Below are positions 47,115 through 55,190 of a stretch of 64,000 bases of DNA, piece after piece. Source of the DNA: Flavobacterium silvaticum (GTDB lineage Bacteria; Bacteroidota; Bacteroidia; Flavobacteriales; Flavobacteriaceae); NCBI RefSeq assembly GCF_012911565.1, contig NZ_JAAMPU010000108.1, forward strand, positions 62,001-126,000. Direction: 5' to 3'. The translations under genes were made by a program, and so were the position numbers. The notes under the pieces were generated by a model. The model had not been told where the DNA came from. It worked only from the letters and a program-made list of their open reading frames with translations, and ran no database searches. Position 1 is the stretch's first letter. Each line of letters begins with the position of its first letter.

Positions 47115-48191
47115 ATGAAACGACTGATCTTAGTGCCCGCGATGTTGCTTTCCCTTTTGTCCTGCAGTTCATCCGACGATACAACCACAACATCGGAAAC
47201 TCCTCAAGAAGCCATCTATTTCCCACCAATTGGATCTGATACCTGGCAGACAAAATCATTGGACACCTTAGGCTGGAACGAGGCAGAAGTACAGCCACTA
47301 CTCGATTTTCTTGAACTAAAACACAGCAAAAGTTTTATAGTCTTATACAATGGAAGAATTGTTTTAGAAGAATATTTCAACGATCATTCGGCAGTAACAC
47401 CGTGGTATTGGGCAAGCGCCGGAAAGACGCTGACTTCTACGATGACAGGAATCGCGCAGCAGCAAGGATTTCTTTCAATATCAGATCCGGTTTCCGATTA
47501 TCTGGGGCAAGGCTGGACAAGCGAAACGATGGCACAGGAAAACCAAATCTCTTTGCGGCATTTGCTGACCATGTCTTCCGGAATCATGGACGAAGGTAAC
47601 GATGATTGTGTATCGCCCGATTGCCTTGAATATGCTGCCGACGCCGGAACTCGTTGGGCCTATGACAATGTCTATGTGAAATTACAGGATGTTGTGGCTG
47701 CCGCTTCTGGACAAAGCTGGACCAATTACTTCAACACACAACTCCGGGACAAAATAGGCATGAGCGGAAGCTGGATACAGACCGGCGATTTGAGTGTATA
47801 TTGGAGCACGACGAGGAGTATGGCACGTTTCGGCCTGTTGATTTCGAACAATGGAAAATGGCAAAACGAACAAGTTGTCCCATCCGATTATATCGACGAG
47901 GCGACACATACGTCCCAGCAAATCAATAAATCATACGGCTATTTATGGTGGATCAACGGAGAAGAAAGTTATCATTTGCCGCAATCCCAACTCGAAATAC
48001 CGGGAAGCCTGATACCGGATGCGCCTGCCGATCTGTTCATGGCTTTGGGCAAAAACGACCAGAAAATCTACATTGTTCCATCTAAAAAACTGGTAATCGT
48101 TCGGATGGGAGATTCTGCGGACGGGACTAATTTTGCGCTTTCAGATTTCGACGATCAGTTGTGGCAGAAAATAAATGCGGTGATTGACTGA
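47115..48191 (+). CDS. Serine hydrolase of the beta-lactamase (class C-like) family, lipoprotein
   Basis: The start at 47115 (MKRLILVPAMLLSLLSCSSS) gives 358 residues with a lipobox (Cys17). The catalytic SxxK motif is SAGK at residues 101-104, and the YxN motif is YDN in RWAYDNVYVKL. A third motif is not clear near the C terminus. Length and layout fit envelope esterases or D-peptidases of this superfamily rather than a resistance enzyme (inference). Confidence 0.88.
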   Translation: MKRLILVPAMLLSLLSCSSSDDTTTTSETPQEAIYFPPIGSDTWQTKSLDTLGWNEAEVQPLLDFLELKHSKSFIVLYNGRIVLEEYFNDHSAVTPWYWASAGKTLTSTMTGIAQQQGFLSISDPVSDYLGQGWTSETMAQENQISLRHLLTMSSGIMDEGNDDCVSPDCLEYAADAGTRWAYDNVYVKLQDVVAAASGQSWTNYFNTQLRDKIGMSGSWIQTGDLSVYWSTTRSMARFGLLISNNGKWQNEQVVPSDYIDEATHTSQQINKSYGYLWWINGEESYHLPQSQLEIPGSLIPDAPADLFMALGKNDQKIYIVPSKKLVIVRMGDSADGTNFALSDFDDQLWQKINAVID

Positions 48192-48217
48192 TTCGCATCA
48201 ATCCTAAAACAGCTTAC

Positions 48218-48856
48218 ATGTTCCAGATTTTTGGAAAGCTTCAAATGGCAATCGCCGACTTAATGTTAAGTGGAATAAACCGAAAATATTTCCATTTTGA
48301 AATTCGTGATGGTGTTTTCATCGCCAAAAATAATTCACGGAACAGTTACTTTTCAATCCTATTCTTTTTTGTCATGGCCGTTATGCCACTGAATATCATT
48401 CAGGCCTTTGCAGATAAGCCAATAGTCAATCTTGAGTTTCTGATATACTTCGGGCTGGTAGTACCAATTTTTGGAATAATCGGATTACGGAAATTTTTGT
48501 GGCTAATTAGGGGAAAGGAACAAATCATCATTGATGGAAAGCAACTGACACATCAAAAATCCGGGACTTTTTTGACAAAGAAAAAGGTATACGATTTATC
48601 ACAGATCAGAAATGTACGCGACATCAAAAATCCAACGCACTATTTGGGTTATGCGACAGATGAACTGAACAAATACGTTTTACAAGGATTACAAAAACAG
48701 AGAATTATCCGCGCCATCATGTGGCTAATGACCATTGGTCAAATCGGATTCACTTATAAAAATCAAAAAGTGAGATTATTCAATCAGTTGGATGATTCTC
48801 AAATAGCGTTTATAATCCGGGAATTAGAAAAACGATTGGATGCCAATCAGGGTTGA
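48218..48856 (+). CDS. Membrane protein with PH-like domain
   Basis: The 212-residue protein has two central transmembrane helices (about 46-65 and 75-100) followed by a positively charged, mostly beta segment (EQIIIDGKQLTHQKSG) that resembles bacterial PH-like domains, and a helix ending in FIIRELEKRL. No family could be named with certainty. It follows the serine hydrolase gene by 26 bp and may be co-transcribed. Confidence 0.65.
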   Translation: MFQIFGKLQMAIADLMLSGINRKYFHFEIRDGVFIAKNNSRNSYFSILFFFVMAVMPLNIIQAFADKPIVNLEFLIYFGLVVPIFGIIGLRKFLWLIRGKEQIIIDGKQLTHQKSGTFLTKKKVYDLSQIRNVRDIKNPTHYLGYATDELNKYVLQGLQKQRIIRAIMWLMTIGQIGFTYKNQKVRLFNQLDDSQIAFIIRELEKRLDANQG

Positions 48857-48883
48857 CATATCACATGTAAAAACAGGGAAATT

Positions 48884-49084
48884 TTATTTCCTGAAATATT
48901 TCCTCACAGCCAGTACAAAAAGTACAAGCCCGGTAAGCGCACAGATATAATTGGCTATATCAATCCCCATTTTCTGGAAAATAGAAGAAGCCAGAAACGC
49001 AAGCACACATAATATATATAATTTGCCAGCAGACAGATTTCCTTTAGCGGACGATGCCGGTTTCCTGGTTCGTGTGGCCGCCAT
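48884..49084 (-). CDS. Small membrane protein coupled to ftsY
   Basis: The 66-residue product has a basic N terminus and two hydrophobic helices (about 22-38 and 42-60). Its ATG overlaps the ftsY stop codon (TAATG), which implies coupled translation. The family is not recognised; the position suggests a link to membrane insertion (inference). Confidence 0.65.
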   Translation of the reverse strand: MAATRTRKPASSAKGNLSAGKLYILCVLAFLASSIFQKMGIDIANYICALTGLVLFVLAVRKYFRK

Positions 49085-50037
49085 TATTTAAAGAAAGAAT
49101 CGACGAATTCGAATTTATTGAACACCTGAAGGTCGTTGATGCCTTCGCCTACCCCAATATATTTTACCGGAATCTGGAATTGATCTGAAATACCGATAAC
49201 CACGCCGCCTTTTGCCGTTCCATCGAGTTTGGTTACAGCCAATGCAGATACTTCTGTCGCAGCAGTGAATTGTTTGGCCTGCTCGAAAGCATTTTGTCCC
49301 GTCGAACCATCAAGCACTAAAAGTACGTCGTGAGGAGCATCGGGGATGACCTTTTGCATCACACGCTTCACTTTAGTCAATTCGTTCATGAGATTGACTT
49401 TGTTGTGCAGACGGCCTGCAGTGTCGATGATGACGACATCGGCATTTTGCGAAACCGCAGATTGAAGCGTATCGAACGCGACCGATGCCGGATCTGACCC
49501 CATTTGTTGCTTGACGATTGGGACACCAACGCGATCTGCCCAAATTTGTAGCTGATCGATTGCTGCTGCACGAAACGTATCTGCCGCACCAAGAACGACG
49601 CTGTGTCCGGCTTGCTTGAATTGGTTTGCGAGTTTTCCGATGGTTGTTGTTTTCCCGACTCCGTTGACACCGACCACCATAATGACGTACGGCTTTTTAT
49701 TGGCTGGAACAGAAAATTCACTCTCGTCTCCATGGTTTGTTTCAGACAGCAATCCTGCAATTTCTTCGCGAAGGATTTTATTGAGTTCATCAGTTCCGAG
49801 GTATTTGTCTTCGGCGACGCGCTTTTCGATTCGGGTGATGATTTTCAGAGTCGTTTCAACGCCAACATCACTGGAAACAAGAACTTCTTCGAGGTTGTCG
49901 AGAACTTCTTCGTCTACTTTGGATTTACCGGCAACGGCTTTGGTGAGTTTGGAAAAAAAAGAGGTTTTGGTTTGCTCGAGGCCTTTGTCTAAGGTCTCTT
50001 TTTTTTCGGATGAAAATATTCTTTTGAAAAATGACAT
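49084..50037 (-). CDS. ftsY: Signal recognition particle receptor FtsY
   Basis: The 317-residue NG-domain GTPase lacks a long acidic A domain. Motifs are G1 GVNGVGKTTTIGKLA, DTFRAAA, G3 DTAGR, and G4 TKLDGTAKGG. It docks SRP-ribosome complexes at the membrane. In flavobacteria ftsY lies near rpmB, rpmG and DUF4295, as here, but a 715-bp repeat-rich gap separates them in this window. Confidence 0.97.
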   Translation of the reverse strand: MSFFKRIFSSEKKETLDKGLEQTKTSFFSKLTKAVAGKSKVDEEVLDNLEEVLVSSDVGVETTLKIITRIEKRVAEDKYLGTDELNKILREEIAGLLSETNHGDESEFSVPANKKPYVIMVVGVNGVGKTTTIGKLANQFKQAGHSVVLGAADTFRAAAIDQLQIWADRVGVPIVKQQMGSDPASVAFDTLQSAVSQNADVVIIDTAGRLHNKVNLMNELTKVKRVMQKVIPDAPHDVLLVLDGSTGQNAFEQAKQFTAATEVSALAVTKLDGTAKGGVVIGISDQFQIPVKYIGVGEGINDLQVFNKFEFVDSFFK

Positions 50038-50135
50038 AGTTAATTTGAAATTTGAAAATTTGAAAGTTTGGAAATGAGTTCCAAGAAAACGCCATGCATT
50101 TTCAAATTATCTCATTTTCAAATTTTCAAATTATT

Positions 50136-50277
50136 AGCCTGGATGTAAGCGGCTAGCCTTTTGATGAAAACAACGTTATTTTGTTCGTTTGCCAGAGCTA
50201 CCAATTGAAGCTTATGGAAGGCGTTACAAAACCCAGTATTTTCTAAAAAGCTAATAGCGTACAGCCGGAATCGCTGC
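50136..50277 (+). repeat. Dispersed structured repeat, family 2 (copy 2 of 3)
   Basis: The copy starts AGCCTGGATGTAAGCGGC, has AGAGCTACCAATTGAAGC in the middle, and ends TAGCGTACAGCCGGAA-TC-GCTGC. It aligns block by block with 32404-32548, but is the most diverged of the three. Confidence 0.65.
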
Positions 50278-50289
50278 AAATATAGAAAA

Positions 50290-50325
50290 GTTTGAAGTTC
50301 GGAAGTTCGGAAGTTCGGAAGATTA
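50290..50325. repeat. Octamer tandem repeat (GAAGTTCG)
   Basis: Three to four GAAGTTCG words follow each other in 8-base steps. A region with the inverted words (CCCGAACT, GAACTTCC) lies at 50655-50695, so the two could pair across 350 bp. Confidence 0.7.
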
Positions 50326-50464
50326 CGCCTCATGGGGTTGGAAGTTCCTTAAGATTGGAAGTAATTGGTTCGGGACTTGACAAGAATATATCTCAAACCT
50401 ACTTCCTATTTCACATTGTCAAAAACTTTTAAGATGTTGTTTATCTTGAAGAAAAGCCTTAAAA

Positions 50465-50598
50465 CTTTAACAAAATGTACATAAAAAATGTATCCGTTTG
50501 TAATTCGGGTTTTGTAGGGACACAACTGGCCCCTCTCCAGATGAAAGGTAACGTTTTCCAAAATCCGTCAGATACAGAAAAAATGTAAAAAAAGTTAA
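50465..50598 (-). repeat. Dispersed repeat family 1 (copy 3 of 3)
   Basis: Read on the minus strand it gives TTAACTTTTTTTACATTT, GGAGAGGGGCC, TCCCTACAAAACCCGAATTA, then GATACATTTTTTATGTACAT and TTGTTAAAG. Order and spacing match the copies at 36720 and 44761. Confidence 0.8.
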
Positions 50599-50696
50599 TT
50601 TTTAAAATTGGAAGTTCTTGGATTGGAAGTTAGGGAAACTACGTATCTTACCATCTTCCGATCTCCCGAACTCCCGAACTTTTTGAACTTCCTTAA

Positions 50697-50729
50697 AACA
50701 AAAAAAGCCGCTCCGTAAAGAAGCAGCTT
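50697..50729 (-). terminator. Terminator of the rpmB-rpmG-DUF4295 unit
   Basis: On the minus strand AAGCTGCT and AGCGGCTT (plus-strand 50722-50729 and 50705-50712) form an 8-bp stem with one G-U pair, followed by a run of seven T. Confidence 0.85.
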
Positions 50730-50752
50730 CGTTATCGACACAAAATGCCAAT

Positions 50753-50905
50753 TTATTTTTTCTTCAGGAACTCATCAACAAGTTCAGGAGCCATGATAGA
50801 CTCAACGAACGTGTAAGCGCCTGTTTTTGGAGATTTCACCATTTTGATGGCTTTTGACAATCTCTTTGACTGAGTTTGTAGTGTTGCTACGGTCTTCTTT
50901 GCCAT
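50753..50905 (-). CDS. DUF4295 small protein
   Basis: A 50-residue basic protein (MAKKTVATLQTQSKRLSKA to LVDEFLKKK) that is found next to rpmG in most Bacteroidetes. It begins 7 bp after rpmG and ends the unit before a terminator. Its location with ribosomal proteins suggests it is a ribosome-associated protein; that remains inference. Confidence 0.9.
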   Translation of the reverse strand: MAKKTVATLQTQSKRLSKAIKMVKSPKTGAYTFVESIMAPELVDEFLKKK

Positions 50906-50912
50906 GACTTAC

Positions 50913-51095
50913 TTATTTGATCTCTTTGTGAACGGTTACCCTTTTCAAGATCGGGTTGAATTTTTTAATCTCCAAACGGTCTGGAGTATTTTTTTTGTTT
51001 TTAGTAGTGATGTAACGTGAAGTTCCTGGAAGACCAGTCCCTTTATGCTCGGTACATTCTAAAATCACCTGGATTCTGTTGCCTTTCTTTGCCAT
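50913..51095 (-). CDS. rpmG: 50S ribosomal protein L33
   Basis: The 60-residue protein has the L33 signature [35 protein letters not shown] and [14 protein letters not shown]. It lies between rpmB and the DUF4295 gene, as is usual in this phylum. Confidence 0.97.
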   Translation of the reverse strand: MAKKGNRIQVILECTEHKGTGLPGTSRYITTKNKKNTPDRLEIKKFNPILKRVTVHKEIK

Positions 51096-51121
51096 CGTGC
51101 TTTATTGTTTGGGGTTGCGAA

Positions 51122-51358
51122 TTACTTAATGAATCCGTCAGCCTTTGCTTTTTTCAAAACAGCGGCAATCCCGTTTTTGTTAATCGTTTTGATTGTAGAG
51201 GCAGCAACCCGTAGAGTTATCCATCTGTCTTCTTCAGCAAGATAGAAACGTTTTTTCATCAGGTTTACCGAAAACTTCCTCTTGGTTTTGTTCATCGCGT
51301 GGGAAACGTTATTTCCAACCATCGCTCTTTTACCGGTAAGGTCACAAACTCTAGACAT
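51122..51358 (-). CDS. rpmB: 50S ribosomal protein L28
   Basis: The 78-residue protein matches L28 with [34 protein letters not shown] and [14 protein letters not shown]. It is the first gene of the ribosomal unit, 71 bp after cinA. Confidence 0.97.
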   Translation of the reverse strand: MSRVCDLTGKRAMVGNNVSHAMNKTKRKFSVNLMKKRFYLAEEDRWITLRVAASTIKTINKNGIAAVLKKAKADGFIK

Positions 51359-51429
51359 TATACTTCTCGTTTATCGTTATTCAAAATCAGGGTGCAAAGA
51401 AAAGAAAAAAAAGCCTTCGCACAAAACAT

Positions 51430-52689
51430 TTATTCCACATTTTTTAAAATTTCTTTCTGGAGCATTTCAAGTGATTTAACGACGGCCCTGTCGATGACTT
51501 TTTCACGTGGTTGGCCAAAGTTAAACTCCATGGCAATAGTGTTTTGTGCCGATGCAATGGCAATGTAGACAATGCCCACGGACTTATCCGTATCGTCAGT
51601 CGTCGGGCCTGCATTTCCGGTGACGCCGATTCCATAATCGGTTTTTAACAGCTTACGAACATTTTGGGCGAGTTCGATCGCGACTTGTTCACTTACGACG
51701 GAATATTCAGCGATTGTCAGTTCCGATACGCTTAGGATTTGCGTTTTGACTTCCTTGGAATAGCACACGATTCCGCCTTTAAAGTACTTTGACGAACCCG
51801 GAACCGACGTCAACGTCTGGGCTATTTTCCCACCGGTGCAACTTTCTGCCACAGCCAACGTGAGTCTGCGTTGCGTCATTTGTTTCCCAAGAACCACCTC
51901 CAGGCTTTCGGATTCTTCAAAACCTACAATGGTACTTCCGAGTAGTTGCTGAAGGGTTTCGACCTGAGAAGCGATGTCAGCTTCCAGTATATTTTTATCA
52001 GTCCCGCGCGCCGACAGCCTCAAACGCACACGTCCGGGCGATGGCAGATATGCTAACTTTATGGAATCTGGTAAGTTGTCTTCCCAATCTGAAATCTTAT
52101 CAGCCAGCATGCTCTCGCCCATTCCGTAGGTCATGATGGTTTTATGGATGATGTACGGACGCTTGAACTCACGGACGATTTTCGGAATCAATACATTATC
52201 GACAATGCCTTTCATCTCGAACGGAACGCCGGGCATGGAAACAAAAACGGTTTTGCCCTTTTGAAGCCACATGGCCGGAGCGGTGCCGAATTGGTTAAAC
52301 AAAACCTCAGCCTTTGACGGAACGAGCGCCTGATCGATATTCGTCTGGAGCAGCGGCTGGCGTTTTCCGGTGAATTGCTCAAACAAGTTTTCCACATGGG
52401 CCAGGACTTTGGGATCTGAAACCAGTTCGTCTTCAAAATATTCGGCCAATGTCTTTTTGGTGATATCGTCCTTTGTCGGGCCGAGGCCACCGGTGATGAT
52501 TACGAAATCGGTATTATCCTGAAGCCTTGAGAATGTTTCGAGGATGTGCTTCCCGTCATCTGAAATCGATAACATTTCATGCACTTCTATACCAATATGA
52601 TCGAACGCTTTGGCAATGTATCCGGAATTGGTGTCGGTGATCTGGCCTATGAGAATTTCATCGCCTATGGTAACTATCGTTGCTGTCAT
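51430..52689 (-). CDS. cinA: CinA-family protein (NMN deamidase / competence-damage type)
   Basis: The 419-residue protein has an N-terminal molybdopterin-binding-like domain ([29 protein letters not shown]) and a C-terminal CinA domain ([31 protein letters not shown]). The C-terminal domain deamidates nicotinamide mononucleotide in NAD salvage; the N-terminal domain can have pyrophosphatase activity. Full length for the family. Confidence 0.95.
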   Translation of the reverse strand: MTATIVTIGDEILIGQITDTNSGYIAKAFDHIGIEVHEMLSISDDGKHILETFSRLQDNTDFVIITGGLGPTKDDITKKTLAEYFEDELVSDPKVLAHVENLFEQFTGKRQPLLQTNIDQALVPSKAEVLFNQFGTAPAMWLQKGKTVFVSMPGVPFEMKGIVDNVLIPKIVREFKRPYIIHKTIMTYGMGESMLADKISDWEDNLPDSIKLAYLPSPGRVRLRLSARGTDKNILEADIASQVETLQQLLGSTIVGFEESESLEVVLGKQMTQRRLTLAVAESCTGGKIAQTLTSVPGSSKYFKGGIVCYSKEVKTQILSVSELTIAEYSVVSEQVAIELAQNVRKLLKTDYGIGVTGNAGPTTDDTDKSVGIVYIAIASAQNTIAMEFNFGQPREKVIDRAVVKSLEMLQKEILKNVE

Positions 52690-52727
52690 AGGGCAAAGTT
52701 ACGCATCTATTGACTTTGATAGAATGC

Positions 52728-53396
52728 TTATTTGGCGTAATCGCAATCGGCAGGAATAACGACTGTCTTATTAACAATCGAGCTTCCCTTGTAACGCACT
52801 ATGCGATACTTATGAGGATCGTCATTGTAACGGCAATACGTATATCTCACCAGACCCGCCGGAATATCGCGGTCCTTATTTTCGCCGAAATTCACAAACA
52901 ACGGATTGTCACCTGTCTTTCGTTTCGTTTCGACCCAAACGGAATAATGTGCTTTTACCTTTGAGCCATTGCGCCTGACCTTTAACGTATAATCGAATTG
53001 GGAACAAACGACTCCGTCTATAATGGAATCCTTGATCCTTTTTTGATCTTTGATTTTCTCAAGTCGCTGGGTTTTGACCACACCTTCACAATCGGCGTTG
53101 ACTTTTTCCACTTTTGAAAAAGTAGCTTTGGATAATTTTGTCCGGAAGGCCGATCCCTTGAAATCCTTAAAGATGATCAGCCATTTATCGGGCTCAGACG
53201 ATTCGAACAATTGCATTTTATAACCGCCTTTCAATGTATCCATCAAAAAGAAATCGGCCGTGACCTTTGAACCCGGGGAATCCTGGTATTCGAATTCCAT
53301 CATCTTATTGAAAGTATATGAATGTTGACCGAATGTCGTAAATGGGAAAAACAGCCACAGAAAAAGCAAATAAAAAACCGGACGAGTGAGATTCAT
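52728..53396 (-). CDS. Secreted protein of unknown function
   Basis: The 222-residue product has a signal peptide (ending TTFGQ near residue 24). The mature part is basic, with many beta-like segments and four Cys (ADCEG, VVCSQF, YTYCRY, ADCDY), which might form disulfides in the periplasm. No family is recognised. It is followed by cinA 38 bp away on the same strand. Confidence 0.7.
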   Translation of the reverse strand: MNLTRPVFYLLFLWLFFPFTTFGQHSYTFNKMMEFEYQDSPGSKVTADFFLMDTLKGGYKMQLFESSEPDKWLIIFKDFKGSAFRTKLSKATFSKVEKVNADCEGVVKTQRLEKIKDQKRIKDSIIDGVVCSQFDYTLKVRRNGSKVKAHYSVWVETKRKTGDNPLFVNFGENKDRDIPAGLVRYTYCRYNDDPHKYRIVRYKGSSIVNKTVVIPADCDYAK

Positions 53397-53448
53397 CCGG
53401 TTAATTTATGAAAATTGTTGATTTGAAACCAATTGATGACAATCCGAA

Positions 53449-53482
53449 TCCACTGTTAACTGTTATCCGTTAACTGTTTAAC
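53449..53482. repeat. Heptamer-period tract (TGTTAAC words)
   Basis: TGTTAAC, TGTTATC, CGTTAAC and TGTTTAAC follow one another in about 7-base steps immediately after the Hpt gene end. Confidence 0.55.
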
Positions 53483-53827
53483 CTACAAATTAAAATCTTT
53501 CTTGATTTCCTTGATGGCTTTTTCCACCTGGTCTTCCACGCTTTCGTAAATCTCCTCGATTTCCTTGCGCTTGCCTTCGCGTTTGGTCCAGGCTTCGACT
53601 TCGAGGATTTCCTCAAAAGCCTGGGTCATGCCGAGCAAGTCCAGTGTCGGCTTGATTTTGTGGGCGTAAGCATAGGCCTGCTTGTGGTCTTTGGCTTTGA
53701 TCCCGAGTTTGATCTGGATCATATCCTGCGGAACCTCGCTTACGAACAACGTTATGATTTGCATCACGAACTCCTCATCGTTATCGCTAAGGGCGTGAAC
53801 TTTTGCTAGATTATAATGTAGGGCCAT
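53483..53827 (-). CDS. Hpt (histidine phosphotransfer) domain protein
   Basis: The 114-residue helical protein has an Hpt core with YAYAHKIKPTLDLLGM, where the His of AHKIKP is the phosphorylated residue. Hpt proteins pass phosphate between receivers. Its ATG overlaps the stop codon of the FAH-family gene (TAATG). No kinase is adjacent. The single-domain receiver at 26772 or the hybrid-like kinase is a possible partner (inference). Confidence 0.88.
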   Translation of the reverse strand: MALHYNLAKVHALSDNDEEFVMQIITLFVSEVPQDMIQIKLGIKAKDHKQAYAYAHKIKPTLDLLGMTQAFEEILEVEAWTKREGKRKEIEEIYESVEDQVEKAIKEIKKDFNL

Positions 53828-54438
53828 TATTTGACTGCTATCCTGAATAGTTTTTTTTCCTCTATAAACCCTTCGAGTACGTCGCCCGGATTCACTTTCG
53901 CAACTCCTTGTGGCGTACCGGTAAAAATCACATCGCCTGTCTTCAAAGTAAAATACTGGGAAACATAAGCAATGATTTCATCAATCTTCCAGAGCATTTG
54001 TGTGGTATTTCCCTGTTGGACCGTTTCACCGTTTCGGGTAAGGCCAAATGTAAGACTTTCCGTCGAAGAAAAAATATTTTTCGGAACAAAGTCGCCAATC
54101 ACTGCCGATCCGTCGAACGCCTTGGCTTTCTCCCACGGCAACCCCTTGTCTTTCAGCTTTTGTTGTACATCTCGGGCCGTAAAATCAATCCCGACAGAAA
54201 TCTCATCATAATATTTATGTGCAAATTTGGCGTCAATGTATTTCCCTACCTTATTGATGCGAACCACAATTTCAACTTCATGGTGTACGTCGCTGGAAAA
54301 CTCCGGAATCACGAACGGAAACTGTTTTGGCAGGATGGCCGTATCGGGTTTAAGGAAAATCACCGGTTCGTCCGGGCGTTCGTTGTTGAGTTCCGAGATG
54401 TGGGAGGCGTAATTCCGTCCTATGCAGATGATTTTCAC
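53827..54438 (-). CDS. Fumarylacetoacetate hydrolase (FAH) family protein
   Basis: The best start is GTG at 54438, opening VKIICIGRNYASHISEL as family members do; the ATG at 54477 adds repeat-derived sequence. The 204-residue enzyme has metal-binding residues in HHEVEIVVRI and GIDFTARDVQ, plus GKAFDGSAVIG-type and GDVIFTGTPQGV segments. FAH-domain proteins act as oxaloacetate decarboxylases, acylpyruvases or aromatic hydrolases. The Hpt gene is coupled downstream. Confidence 0.9.
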   Translation of the reverse strand: MKIICIGRNYASHISELNNERPDEPVIFLKPDTAILPKQFPFVIPEFSSDVHHEVEIVVRINKVGKYIDAKFAHKYYDEISVGIDFTARDVQQKLKDKGLPWEKAKAFDGSAVIGDFVPKNIFSSTESLTFGLTRNGETVQQGNTTQMLWKIDEIIAYVSQYFTLKTGDVIFTGTPQGVAKVNPGDVLEGFIEEKKLFRIAVK

Positions 54439-54520
54439 TTGATGTTGATGTGTTGATTTTATTCCGCTGCGCTCCATACAATTCGGCTGCGCCTCGGGTG
54501 TTGATGCATTGATTTGATTT

Positions 54521-54691
54521 GGAGCCGGAAACCTGCTGCCCGCTTCTAGTCCTCGTTTTTAAAACCGTTTTTTGTCAAATTCCCGTTAGCTTTTACTTCG
54601 TACAGTTCGCTTCGCTCGGGTCGTTGGTCGCTACGGCAATGTGCAAAAAACTGGATTTAAAAACTGTGGGCTAAACGCTCGCATCAGGGCT
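54521..54691 (-). repeat. Dispersed structured repeat, family 2 (copy 3 of 3)
   Basis: Read on the minus strand: AGCCCTGATGCGAGCG, GTAGCGACCAACGACCCGAGC in two parts (TAGCGACCAACGA and CCCGAGC), then AGCGGGCAGCAGG-TTTCC-GGCTCC. It is 171 bp, longer than the other copies because of a bigger central hairpin. The first bases supply the last codon and TGA stop of the gene at 54684-55187. It fills most of the 245-bp gap to the FAH gene. Confidence 0.8.
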
Positions 54692-55187
54692 GGGCCTTTG
54701 ATTTTTTATAGCCACGTATCAATTCCTTTAGCTGTCGGTTCGAAGTCACGTCAATTTCTTTGTCCGATAAATAATGTCCAAAGCTGAAACTCTGGAAATA
54801 TTTCTTCTCAGCCGTTTCCTGAAGAATCTTTGTGAGTTCGCTCCTCAAAAAACGCTTCTGGTTTTCGAGCATGGCCAGACTTTCAAACTTCGGCTTGAAA
54901 TCGCGTCTGAACGTTGTCGTACTAAACGGGATCGAATTCAAAACCTGCATTTGTTTCTTCGATTTCAAATCGAGTGATTCAATAATCTTAAGGGCAATAT
55001 TTTCTATTTCGTTCCGCTGTAGCGACTTTAAATTTTCTGGCAACGCAGATTCCTGTTTGGCCTTTTTGGTTTTTTCCTTTGCCGCTTGTGCCGTTTTTCC
55101 GGAATCTTTCACCTCAACATAACCACTGCCGAAACATATCGGACACTTCGGATTCAGGCCTTCACAGGAACAAATTTGGGTTGCCAT
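54684..55187 (-). CDS. Protein with a DnaJ-like zinc knuckle, function unknown
   Basis: The 167-residue protein opens with a small Cys cluster (CSCEGLNPKCPICFGSGYVEV) that would bind one zinc, followed by a Lys/Ala-rich linker and a helical region with KIIESLDLKSKKQ and TTTFRRDFKPKFESL. It lies 3 bp after the DnaQ-like exonuclease gene and is likely co-translated with it. The C-terminal proline and stop come from a family 2 repeat. Confidence 0.7.
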   Translation of the reverse strand: MATQICSCEGLNPKCPICFGSGYVEVKDSGKTAQAAKEKTKKAKQESALPENLKSLQRNEIENIALKIIESLDLKSKKQMQVLNSIPFSTTTFRRDFKPKFESLAMLENQKRFLRSELTKILQETAEKKYFQSFSFGHYLSDKEIDVTSNRQLKELIRGYKKSKAQP

Positions 55188-55190
55188 AGC

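Larger units (their letters stand above)
50038..50752. other. Repeat-filled 715-bp gap between ftsY and DUF4295
   Basis: No coding sequence is visible. The gap holds an 8-base-word tract (50041-50135, TTCAAATT-type words in both orientations), a family 2 repeat (50136-50277), GGAAGTTC words (50290-50325) with inverted counterparts at 50655-50695, and a family 1 repeat in minus orientation (50465-50598). This cluster splits an otherwise conserved gene block. Confidence 0.75.

Noticed and set aside
54439..54477. ATG at 54477 as start of the FAH-family gene
   Set aside because: The added residues come from a low-complexity repeat; the GTG at 54438 gives the family's usual N terminus.
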